The notes under the pieces are model-generated. The model searched no databases. It saw nothing but the letters and a program-made list of their open reading frames with translations, and had not been told where the DNA came from. From Polaromonas sp. (GTDB lineage Bacteria > Pseudomonadota > Gammaproteobacteria > Burkholderiales > Burkholderiaceae_C), in the NCBI GenBank assembly GCA_025362825.1, contig JANYFF010000155.1, positions 1-8,190 of the forward strand: a DNA stretch of 8,190 bases. Reading direction: 5' to 3'. Within the stretch, counting starts at the first letter, position 1; each line of letters begins with the position of its first letter. This document shows, one piece after another, positions 1 to 5,876 of this stretch. A program made the position numbers and the translations under genes.

Positions 1-989
1 AAGCACTGGAGACCTGGCGCAACCAGCAGATCGCCGGCATCAAAGACCCGGCGATGATGCCCAAAGTCAGTGACTTGAAAATCAGTGATGACGAGCTGCG
101 CGAGACAATTGAGCAAAACCAGTTGCGTCTGATGAAAGAGCGCGGCAGCGACCTGACCATCTTCAGCCCGCGGGCAAGCTTTATGGCGCACCACATCGGC
201 GACTTCAACGTGTCGTCTACCTGGGCCGCCATCTGCAACGAGCTTTGCTACCGCGTCAGCAAGCTGTTTCCCGACCATTTTGTGCCAGTGGCCATGCTGC
301 CGCAGTCGCCGGGCGTAGATCCGAAAACCTGTATCCCTGAGCTGGTCAAATGCGTTGAGCAGTACGGCAACGTCGGCATCAACCTGAATCCGGACCCTTC
401 CGGCGGGCACTGGACGTCCCCACCGCTGAGCGACAAACACTGGTACCCGATCTACGAGAAGATGGTGGAGTACGACATCCCCGCAATGATCCATGTGTCT
501 ACCAGCTGCAACCATGCTTTTCACACCACCGGCGCGCACTACCTGAACGCCGACACGACGGCTTTCATGCAATGCCTGACCAGCGACTTGTTCAAGGACT
601 TCCCGACCCTGAAGTTTTTGATTCCCCATGGTGGTGGTGCCGTGCCCTACCACTGGGGCCGTTTCCGGGGCCTGGCGCAGGAGCTGAAAAAACCTTTGCT
701 GCAAGACCATCTGCTCAACAACATATTTTTTGACACCTGCGTGTACCACCAGCCGGGCATTGACCTGCTGACCAAGGTGATCCCGGTGAAGAACATCCTG
801 TTTGCCAGCGAAATGATTGGCGCCGTGCGCGGGATTGACCCTGAAACCGGCAACTACTACGACGACACCAAGCGCTACATCGAGTCATCGACGCAGTTGA
901 GCGCCGAGCAGCGTTACCAGATTTATGAAGGCAACACGCGCCGCGTGTTCCCGCGCCTTGATGCGGCACTTAAAGTTAAAGGACTGTGA
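1..989 (+). CDS. ligJ: 4-oxalomesaconate hydratase (LigJ/PmdE type), 5' end cut off by window
   Basis: This metal-dependent, amidohydrolase-fold cytoplasmic enzyme hydrates 4-oxalomesaconate to 4-carboxy-4-hydroxy-2-oxoadipate in the protocatechuate 4,5-cleavage pathway. The frame is open from base 3, so the ATG at 54 is internal: the residues before it (ALETWRNQQIAGIKDPA) continue the family-like N-terminus. Numbering from that internal Met, the metal/active-site signatures are PAMIHVS (His147), IPHGGGAVPYHWGRFRG (His192) and FASEMIGAVRG (Glu253). Their spacings of 45 and 61 residues equal those of the Sphingobium LigJ residues His178, His223 and Glu284 as I recall them. On that offset about 14 N-terminal residues, including the HxH metal motif, lie upstream of the window, giving a full length of about 342 residues, normal for the family. 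The stop is one base before the aldolase start, so the two genes are tightly coupled. Identity is very secure; only the start is unseen. Confidence 0.95.
   Translation, partial: ALETWRNQQIAGIKDPAMMPKVSDLKISDDELRETIEQNQLRLMKERGSDLTIFSPRASFMAHHIGDFNVSSTWAAICNELCYRVSKLFPDHFVPVAMLPQSPGVDPKTCIPELVKCVEQYGNVGINLNPDPSGGHWTSPPLSDKHWYPIYEKMVEYDIPAMIHVSTSCNHAFHTTGAHYLNADTTAFMQCLTSDLFKDFPTLKFLIPHGGGAVPYHWGRFRGLAQELKKPLLQDHLLNNIFFDTCVYHQPGIDLLTKVIPVKNILFASEMIGAVRGIDPETGNYYDDTKRYIESSTQLSAEQRYQIYEGNTRRVFPRLDAALKVKGL
978..983 (+). promoter_or_regulatory. ribosome binding site of the aldolase gene
   Basis: AAAGGA lies inside the last codons of the hydratase gene, 7 bases before the ATG at 991. It decides for that start over the in-frame ATG at 925, which would overlap the hydratase gene by 65 bases and add 22 residues unlike the family. 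Confidence 0.7.
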
Positions 990-990
990 T

Positions 991-1686
991 ATGACTACCC
1001 TCGCAAATACCTTGGGTGTTGTTAAACGCAACATCGTTCGCGCCGACAAAGCCGCTGTTGAAAAACTTGCCAAATTTGGTGTTGCCACCATCCATGAAGC
1101 ACAGGGCCGTGTCGGCCTGATGAAACCCTACCTTCGGCCCATCTATAACGGCGCAAAAATCTGCGGCACGGCCGTGACCGTGCTCACGCAACCCGGCGAC
1201 AACTGGATGCTGCATGTGGTCGCCGAGCAGATCCAGCCGGGCGATGTGGTGGTGCTGGCCTGTACTTCGGAAAACAACGACGGCATGTTTGGTGATCTGC
1301 TCGCCACCTCATTCCAGGCGCGCGGTTGTGCAGGCCTCGTCAGCGACACCGGCGTGCGTGACGTGAAAGACCTTACTTCTATGAACTTCCCGGTGTTCTC
1401 GCGGGCCATCCACGCCAAAGGCACCATCAAGTCCACGCTGGGTTCGGTGAACATCGCCGTGGTTTGTGCCGGCGTCAATGTGAATCCGGGTGACGTCATC
1501 ATTGCCGATGACGATGGCGTGGTGGTTGTACCTGCTGCCGATGCCCAGAAAGTGGCGGATGCGTCCCAGGCGCGGGAAGACCTTGAAGGCGAAAAACGTG
1601 CGAAGCTCGCCGCCGGTGTGCTGGGCCTGGACATGTACAACATGCGCGAACCGCTGGCCAAGGCCGGCCTGAAGTACATCGACTGA
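991..1686 (+). CDS. ligK: 4-carboxy-4-hydroxy-2-oxoadipate aldolase (LigK/PmdF type)
   Basis: This class II (divalent-metal) pyruvate aldolase of the RraA-like fold splits 4-carboxy-4-hydroxy-2-oxoadipate into pyruvate and oxaloacetate, the last step of the pathway. Members often also act on 4-hydroxy-4-methyl-2-oxoglutarate and decarboxylate oxaloacetate. The protein is 231 residues, close to the usual ~228. It opens MTTLANTLGVVKRN and contains GVATIHEAQGRVG (residues 30-42), GDLLATS from residue 101 and GVRDVKD from residue 121. Arg123-Asp124 fall at the same numbers as the substrate- and metal-binding Arg-Asp pair of the Pseudomonas putida HMG/CHA aldolase, with Asp127 in the following acidic position. 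The ATG at 991 has a good ribosome site and immediately follows the hydratase stop. The RraA regulator of RNase E shares the fold, but the Arg-Asp pair and the operon context favour the aldolase. Confidence 0.94.
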   Translation: MTTLANTLGVVKRNIVRADKAAVEKLAKFGVATIHEAQGRVGLMKPYLRPIYNGAKICGTAVTVLTQPGDNWMLHVVAEQIQPGDVVVLACTSENNDGMFGDLLATSFQARGCAGLVSDTGVRDVKDLTSMNFPVFSRAIHAKGTIKSTLGSVNIAVVCAGVNVNPGDVIIADDDGVVVVPAADAQKVADASQAREDLEGEKRAKLAAGVLGLDMYNMREPLAKAGLKYID

Positions 1687-1691
1687 TCACC

Positions 1692-2504
1692 GTGACCACT
1701 GTGCTGCGCAGAAAGTTTTTCGGTCTTGCGCTGGTTGTTGCCGGTGTGCTGGCAGGGTGCGCTGCTACAAGCCCAACGCCTGGCATTGATCCCGCGGTCA
1801 GGCAGACGCTGGCGCCCTCTGGTTCACTGCGAGTGGGGGTTTATCCCGGCAGCCCAACCTCGATGGTGAAGGATCCAAAGACCGGTGAAGCTGCAGGTGT
1901 TGCGCTGAACCTCGGACAGGCATTGGGGCGACAGCTCGGCGTGCCGGTTCAGGTGGTCGAGTTTGCGAGGCTTGCGCTTGTGCTGGAAGCGCTGAAAACC
2001 GGCGCGGTTGACTTTACCTTTACCAACGCCACCGAAATTCGCGCACGCGACGTCGATTTTACGGAGCCCCTGATACAGCTGGAGCTGGGCTTTCTGGTGC
2101 CTCCGACGACAGCACTGAGGCAGGTGGCTGATGTGGACAAGCCGGGTATTCGTGTCGGGGTTGCACAAGGCAGCTCATCACAGGGCACGCTGGGTCGTGT
2201 TTTTAAAACCGCCACCATCGTGCCGGCTGCATCGCTGGCGCAGGCTCAGCAGATGCTGATGCGCGGGGACCTGGACGCATTTGCCACCAACAAGGGAATC
2301 CTGTTTGAAATGAATGAAGGTCTGCCAGGCTTTCGTGTGATGTACGGGCGCTGGGGCGTCGAAAGTATGGCTATCGCCATTCCCAAGGGGCGTGATGCAG
2401 CGATGCCCTACGTGCGCCTGTTCGCGCGTGACGTGCGGTCCAGCGGCTTGCTGCAGTCCATTGTGGTGAAAGCCGGCCTGCGCGGTACGGCGCTGCCAAA
2501 TTGA
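1692..2504 (+). CDS. Family-3 extracellular solute-binding lipoprotein, no permease nearby
   Basis: A 270-residue protein of the bacterial extracellular solute-binding family 3 (periplasmic binding domain of polar amino acid-type ABC importers). An N-terminal Arg-Arg-Lys and a hydrophobic stretch (residues 9-22) end in the lipobox LAGC with Cys23, so a lipid-anchored envelope protein is predicted. The domain begins near residue 43 with SGSLRVGVYPGSPT, continues with AGVALNLGQALGRQLG and GAVDFTFTNATEIRARDVDFTEP, and has the second-lobe start PGIRVGVAQGSSSQGTLG and DLDAFATNKG. The start is GTG, 5 bases after the aldolase stop, with no clear Shine-Dalgarno sequence; translation may depend on coupling. 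A GTG at 1701 is an alternative start and keeps the signal. No ABC permease or ATPase is in the window, so transport or a sensing role is inferred. The ligand is unknown; a carboxylated intermediate or aromatic acid is only a contextual guess. Confidence 0.8.
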   Translation: MTTVLRRKFFGLALVVAGVLAGCAATSPTPGIDPAVRQTLAPSGSLRVGVYPGSPTSMVKDPKTGEAAGVALNLGQALGRQLGVPVQVVEFARLALVLEALKTGAVDFTFTNATEIRARDVDFTEPLIQLELGFLVPPTTALRQVADVDKPGIRVGVAQGSSSQGTLGRVFKTATIVPAASLAQAQQMLMRGDLDAFATNKGILFEMNEGLPGFRVMYGRWGVESMAIAIPKGRDAAMPYVRLFARDVRSSGLLQSIVVKAGLRGTALPN

Positions 2505-2541
2505 CGTTGGAAGCTATTTTTTAAATTCCGGAGACAACAAC

Positions 2542-3531
2542 ATGATCAATATTTTCTTGCGTCGGGCTTATTACCTGGGCGTGTCGCTGGCTTTTGTGGT
2601 GGCAACCGGTTTGCCCCTGCAGGGAATGGCGCAAACCTATCCCGTCAAGCCGGTGAAAATCGTGGTGGGTTACGCCGCCGGTGGTGCGGTGGACATCGTG
2701 GCGCGTACAGTTAGTCAGAGCATGGCGGCCAGCCTGGGCCAGGCCTTTGTCGTTGAAAACAAGCCGGGCGCAGGTACCAACATTGCCGTCAAGTCCGTGA
2801 TTGATGCGCCCGCGGACGGCTACACTTTGCTGATGGCCGCCAATGCGCTGGCGGCCAACATGGCGCTATACCAGCCGGCACCGTTTGACGCCGAGCGCGA
2901 CCTGGTACCGGTATCCCTGATTGGCCGTGTGCCTGTCGTGATTGCAGCCAACTCATCTGTGCCTTATTCGACAGTGGCCAAAATGATCGAATCAGCCAAG
3001 GCAAAGCCGGGCAGCATTGCGTATGCGACGCCGGGCAATGGCTCAACGCCGCACATGGCAACGGAGCTGTTTGCACACGCGGCAGGCATATCGCTGCAGC
3101 ACATTCCCTATCGCGGTGGTGTGCAGGCGATTACCGACACCATAGGCGGTCAGGTGCCACTGGTGGCGATCAACGCACTTGAAGCACTGCCACACGTCAA
3201 AAGCGGCAAACTGAAGGTTCTGGCGGTGCTCAGCGCAAACCGCACCAGCATCTTCCCGGATGCACCCACCATCGCAGAGTCGGGCTTTCCAGGCTTTGAG
3301 GCATCGGTCTGGTACGGGTTTGTAGCGCCAGCCGCAACGCCGAAAGCGATTGTGGTCCGCCTGCATGCGGAGGTGCAAAAAGCCTTGCAGACCCGCGAAG
3401 TACGCGAACGCATGACGGCGGTCGGTGGTGAAGTCACTCCGGGCTCCACCGACCAGTTCGCGGCACTGATTCATTCAGAACGCCTGCGCTATGAAAAAGT
3501 GGTGCGCGACGCCGGCATCAAACCTGATTAA
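2542..3531 (+). CDS. Bug/TctC-family tripartite tricarboxylate transporter solute-binding protein
   Basis: A 329-residue periplasmic binding protein of the Bug (TctC) family, which is greatly expanded in Burkholderiales. A signal peptide covers residues 1-30, with probable cleavage after GMA before QTYPVKPVKIVV. Family blocks follow: GYAAGGAVDIVAR (about 43-55), VENKPGAGTNIA, DGYTLLMA, TPGNGSTPHMATELFAHAAGI, HIPYRGGVQAITD, APTIAESGFPGFE and WYGFVAPAATP. The ATG at 2542 is supported by GGAG at 2530-2533. No TctA/TctB membrane subunits are in the window. In Comamonas sp. E6 the terephthalate-binding Bug protein TphC works with TpiA-TpiB encoded elsewhere, so a distant permease partner is plausible. 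Lying between aldolase and PDC-hydrolase genes, it may bind protocatechuate, a phthalate, PDC or another di/tricarboxylate; the sequence does not settle which. It ends 20 bases before the PDC hydrolase start. Confidence 0.92.
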   Translation: MINIFLRRAYYLGVSLAFVVATGLPLQGMAQTYPVKPVKIVVGYAAGGAVDIVARTVSQSMAASLGQAFVVENKPGAGTNIAVKSVIDAPADGYTLLMAANALAANMALYQPAPFDAERDLVPVSLIGRVPVVIAANSSVPYSTVAKMIESAKAKPGSIAYATPGNGSTPHMATELFAHAAGISLQHIPYRGGVQAITDTIGGQVPLVAINALEALPHVKSGKLKVLAVLSANRTSIFPDAPTIAESGFPGFEASVWYGFVAPAATPKAIVVRLHAEVQKALQTREVRERMTAVGGEVTPGSTDQFAALIHSERLRYEKVVRDAGIKPD

Positions 3532-3551
3532 CGAACAACAAGGGGACACGC

Positions 3552-4457
3552 ATGCAATTTACAAAAACACCTGGCTGGCTCGACTGGTACACCGGCCCCA
3601 GCAAACCAACATTCAAACTGCCCGCAGGCGCGGTCGATACACATTGCCATGTATTTGGCCCGGGCGACAAATTTCCCTACGCGCCAGAGCGCAAGTACAC
3701 GCCGTGCGATGCCTCCAAAGAGCAGCTCTTCGCCTTGCGTGACCATCTGGGATTCGACAAGAACGTGATCGTGCAGGCCACTTGCCACGGCTCCGACAAT
3801 CGCGCACTGGTTGATGCGCTCAAAGCCTCCGGCGACAAGGCGCGTGGCGTTGCAACCGTCAACCGCAACGTGACGGATGCGGAGTTGCAGGACATGCATG
3901 CTGCTGGCGTGCGCGGTACACGATTTAATTTCGTCAGGCGGTTGGCTGACTTCACCCCGCGTGAGGTGCTGTTGGAAATAGCTAACCGCATCGCGCCGCT
4001 GGGCTGGCACGTGGTGATCTATTTCGAGGCGGTTGATCTGCCCGAGCTGTACGACTTTTTCACCGCCTTGCCCACCACCGTGGTGGTTGACCACATGGGG
4101 AGGCCCGATGTGGCCAAACCGGTTGACGGCCCGGAGTTTGAACTTTTCGTCAAAATGATGCGTGAGCACAGCAACATCTGGAGCAAGGTAAGCTGCCCGG
4201 AAAGACTCAGCGTCAGCGGCCCGCCAGCGCTCAATGGCGAGCACAATGCCTACCGTGATGTGGTGCCGTTTGCCCGGCGCCTCGTCGAGACCTTTCCTGA
4301 CCGCGTGCTGTGGGGCACGGACTGGCCCCATCCCAACTTGAAAGACCACATGCCTGATGATGGCCTGCTGGTGGACTTCATTGCGCATATTGCAAGCACA
4401 CCTGAATTGCAGCAAAAACTGCTGGTCGACAACCCGACCCGACTCTACTGGAGCTGA
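3552..4457 (+). CDS. ligI: 2-pyrone-4,6-dicarboxylate (PDC) hydrolase (LigI/PmdD type)
   Basis: A cytoplasmic amidohydrolase-superfamily lactonase that opens the pyrone ring of PDC to 4-oxalomesaconate. The 301 residues match the family length. VDTHCHVFGPGDKFPY holds His31 and His33 in the first-strand HxH. Tyr49, Thr77, Arg124 and Arg130 sit at exactly the numbers recalled for substrate-binding residues of Sphingobium LigI. VVVDHMGRPD gives His181, CPERLS gives Arg218, and LWGTDWPHPN gives the catalytic Asp257; each is slightly shifted from the LigI numbers 180, 217 and 248. Family members work without a bound metal despite the fold. The ATG at 3552 is preceded by AAGGGG (3540-3545). The stop overlaps the ribosome site of the next gene, indicating coupling to the dioxygenase. 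A 346-codon antisense frame opposite it is a coding shadow. Confidence 0.95.
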   Translation: MQFTKTPGWLDWYTGPSKPTFKLPAGAVDTHCHVFGPGDKFPYAPERKYTPCDASKEQLFALRDHLGFDKNVIVQATCHGSDNRALVDALKASGDKARGVATVNRNVTDAELQDMHAAGVRGTRFNFVRRLADFTPREVLLEIANRIAPLGWHVVIYFEAVDLPELYDFFTALPTTVVVDHMGRPDVAKPVDGPEFELFVKMMREHSNIWSKVSCPERLSVSGPPALNGEHNAYRDVVPFARRLVETFPDRVLWGTDWPHPNLKDHMPDDGLLVDFIAHIASTPELQQKLLVDNPTRLYWS

Positions 4458-4462
4458 AGGAG
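4457..4462 (+). promoter_or_regulatory. ribosome binding site of dioxygenase alpha gene, overlapping upstream stop
   Basis: AAGGAG is the strongest Shine-Dalgarno match in the operon. It shares its first base with the TGA of the PDC hydrolase gene (4455-4457) and lies 6 bases before the ATG at 4469, which fixes that start and suggests terminating ribosomes feed the alpha gene. Confidence 0.75.
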
Positions 4463-4468
4463 TAAACC

Positions 4469-4912
4469 ATGTCACTGAATAAAAACTACCTCGATGTGCC
4501 CGGCACGACGATTTTTGACGCCGAGCAAAGCCGCAAGGGCTACCATCTAAACCAGTTTTGCATGTCACTCATGAAGGCGGAAAACCGTGAGCGTTTCAAG
4601 GCTGACCAGCGCGCCTACCTCGACGAATGGCCCATGACTGAAGAACAAAAGCAGACCGTGCTGGATGTGGACCTGAACCGCGCCATCTCGCTGGGCGGCA
4701 ACATCTACTTTCTGGCGAAGCTGGGGGCTACGCACGGCAAGAGCTTTCAGCAGATGGCGGGTAGCATGACCGGCATGACTGAAATTGAGTACCGCGACAT
4801 GATGATTGGTGGCGGCCGCTCGGCGCACGGCAATCGCGTCGTTGGCGAAGAAGGCGACGCACAAACCAATCGGCAGCCGCAGGGCAAGGCCGGGTCAAAA
4901 GGAAGCAACTGA
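4469..4912 (+). CDS. ligA: Protocatechuate 4,5-dioxygenase alpha subunit (LigA/PmdA type)
   Basis: The small subunit of the heteromeric extradiol dioxygenase that cleaves protocatechuate between C4 and C5. It packs over the active site of the beta subunit and holds no iron itself. The 147-residue protein has the helical LigA core: DVPGTTIFDAEQSRKGYHLN (residues 9-28), FCMSLMKAENRERFKADQRAYLDEWPMTEEQK, and GGNIYFLAKLGATHGKSFQQMAGSMTGMT, ending the conserved part at YRDMMIGGGRSAHGNR. The last ~25 residues (GEEGDAQTNRQPQGK...) are polar and low in hydrophobics, probably disordered, and make it somewhat longer than the 139-residue Sphingobium LigA. The stop is one base before the beta subunit ATG, consistent with equimolar production. 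This is the dioxygenase LigA, not the NAD-dependent DNA ligase of the same symbol. Confidence 0.95.
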   Translation: MSLNKNYLDVPGTTIFDAEQSRKGYHLNQFCMSLMKAENRERFKADQRAYLDEWPMTEEQKQTVLDVDLNRAISLGGNIYFLAKLGATHGKSFQQMAGSMTGMTEIEYRDMMIGGGRSAHGNRVVGEEGDAQTNRQPQGKAGSKGSN

Positions 4913-4913
4913 C

Positions 4914-5780
4914 ATGGCAAAAATAACGGCAGGTGTTTTTACCTCGCATGTTCCCGCGATCGGTGCGGCAATGGATATGGGCAAAACTGGAGAGCCTTAC
5001 TGGCAGCCGCTTTTCAGGGGCTATGACTATTCCAAACAGTGGATGAAGGACAACAAGCCCGACGTGATCTTCCTGGTCTTCAATGACCACGCGACGGCGT
5101 TCAGCCTGGACATGATCCCGACCTTTGCCATCGGTACGGCCGAGTCTTACCAGCCGGCGGACGAGGGCTGGGGCCCGCGTCCCGTGCCCGTGGTCCAGGG
5201 CCATGCAGACCTGGCCGCCCACATTGCACAGTCGGTGATCCAGCAGGACTTCGACCTAACCATTGTCAACAAGATGGACGTGGATCATGGATTGACAGTA
5301 CCTTTGTCACTGATGTGCGGTCAGCCCCCTCCATCCGATTTTCACTGGCCTTGCCCGGTCATTCCGTTTGCGGTGAACGTGGTGCAATACCCGGTTCCTT
5401 CGGGCCAGCGCTGCCTCAATCTGGGTAAGGCCATTCGCAAGGCGATTGAATCCTACGACGAGGACCTCAACGTCCAGATATGGGGCACGGGCGGCATGAG
5501 CCACCAGTTGCAGGGTCCGCGTGCAGGGTTGATCAACAAGGAGTTTGACGGCGCTTTTATGGACTTGCTGATCAGTGACCCTGAGGCCCAGGCTGCCGTC
5601 CCGCACATCGACTACGTGCGTGAAGCCGGTAGCGAGGGCATTGAACTTGTCATGTGGCTCATCGCACGCGGCGCCATGTCCGACCTCAATGGCGGCCCGG
5701 CACCCACTGTCAAGCACCGCTTCTACCATGTGCCTGCCTCCAATACGGCAGTAGGCCACCTGATTCTCGAAAACAACTGA
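4914..5780 (+). CDS. ligB: Protocatechuate 4,5-dioxygenase beta (catalytic) subunit (LigB/PmdB type)
   Basis: The iron(II)-dependent catalytic subunit that inserts O2 into protocatechuate to give 4-carboxy-2-hydroxymuconate-6-semialdehyde. The 288-residue protein belongs to the LigB class III extradiol dioxygenases. Metal ligands are visible as His12 (TSHVPAIG), His59 (VFNDHATAF) and Glu244 (GSEGIELVMW), matching His12, His61 and Glu242 of Sphingobium LigB. The catalytic base corresponds to His197 in GTGGMSHQLQGPRAGLINKEFD (LigB His195). Also present are PADEGWGPRPVP, MDVDHGLTVPLS and YHVPASNTAVGH. It lacks the longer C-terminal tail of Sphingobium LigB. The ATG at 4914 is chosen because it gives the family N-terminus MAKITAGVFTSH, has AAAAGGAA at 4897-4904, and abuts the alpha stop; an in-frame ATG at 4806 would overlap the alpha gene by over 100 bases. 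Confidence 0.96.
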   Translation: MAKITAGVFTSHVPAIGAAMDMGKTGEPYWQPLFRGYDYSKQWMKDNKPDVIFLVFNDHATAFSLDMIPTFAIGTAESYQPADEGWGPRPVPVVQGHADLAAHIAQSVIQQDFDLTIVNKMDVDHGLTVPLSLMCGQPPPSDFHWPCPVIPFAVNVVQYPVPSGQRCLNLGKAIRKAIESYDEDLNVQIWGTGGMSHQLQGPRAGLINKEFDGAFMDLLISDPEAQAAVPHIDYVREAGSEGIELVMWLIARGAMSDLNGGPAPTVKHRFYHVPASNTAVGHLILENN

Positions 5781-5782
5781 CA

Positions 5783-5860
5783 TCCGTTCGGGCTGAGCTT
5801 GTCGAAGTCTGTTTTTCAAATTTTGCCGAAAATCCCTCTGACAAGCTTAGGGCGAACGGA
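5783..5860 (+). repeat. Long imperfect inverted repeat (REPIN-like) between dioxygenase and dehydrogenase genes
   Basis: The arms are 5784-5807 (CCGTTCGGGCTGAGCTTGTC then GAAG) and 5836-5859, separated by 28 bases. Of 24 facing positions I count 19 Watson-Crick pairs, 2 G-T wobbles and 3 mismatches, and one more T-A pair extends the stem outward (5783/5860). The loop holds a smaller hairpin, ATTTT-GCCG-AAAAT (5820-5833). The right end (GGAG, 5858-5861) runs into the purine-rich leader of the next gene. From memory, GTTCG...GAGCTTGTCGAAG words are common interspersed intergenic repeats in proteobacterial genomes, so two facing copies resemble a REP doublet. In RNA it could act as a stabilising or partly attenuating stem; there is no T-run after it, so a true terminator is unlikely. 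Confidence 0.75.
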
Positions 5861-5876
5861 GAAGAAAGATTAAATC

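Noticed and set aside
925..990. Upstream in-frame ATG for the aldolase
   Set aside because: It overlaps the hydratase gene and moves Arg123-Asp124 out of the family numbering; the ATG at 991 has a proper ribosome site.
2501..2527. TTGACG and TAAATT as a possible promoter for the Bug gene
   Set aside because: The spacer is only 15 bases, and the predicted transcription start (~2534) would fall after the GGAG ribosome site at 2530-2533, leaving it out of the mRNA.
3528..4568. 346-codon open frame on the minus strand opposite the PDC hydrolase gene
   Set aside because: The plus strand here encodes an enzyme with all expected active-site residues. The antisense frame shows no recognisable domain and is of a kind GC-rich coding DNA produces by chance.
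4806..4913. Upstream in-frame ATG that would lengthen the dioxygenase beta subunit by 36 residues
   Set aside because: It lies deep inside the alpha subunit gene, and the added residues do not resemble LigB N-termini; the ATG at 4914 gives the expected start with His12 in register.
5307..5819. 170-codon minus-strand frame opposite the dioxygenase beta gene
   Set aside because: It is a shadow of a strongly conserved plus-strand gene, and its supposed N-terminus reads through the intergenic repeat arm.
5783..5860. Inverted repeat as an intrinsic terminator after the dioxygenase genes
   Set aside because: No T-run follows the right arm; instead A-rich leader sequence of the next gene follows. 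The downstream gene is an essential step of the same pathway in the same direction.
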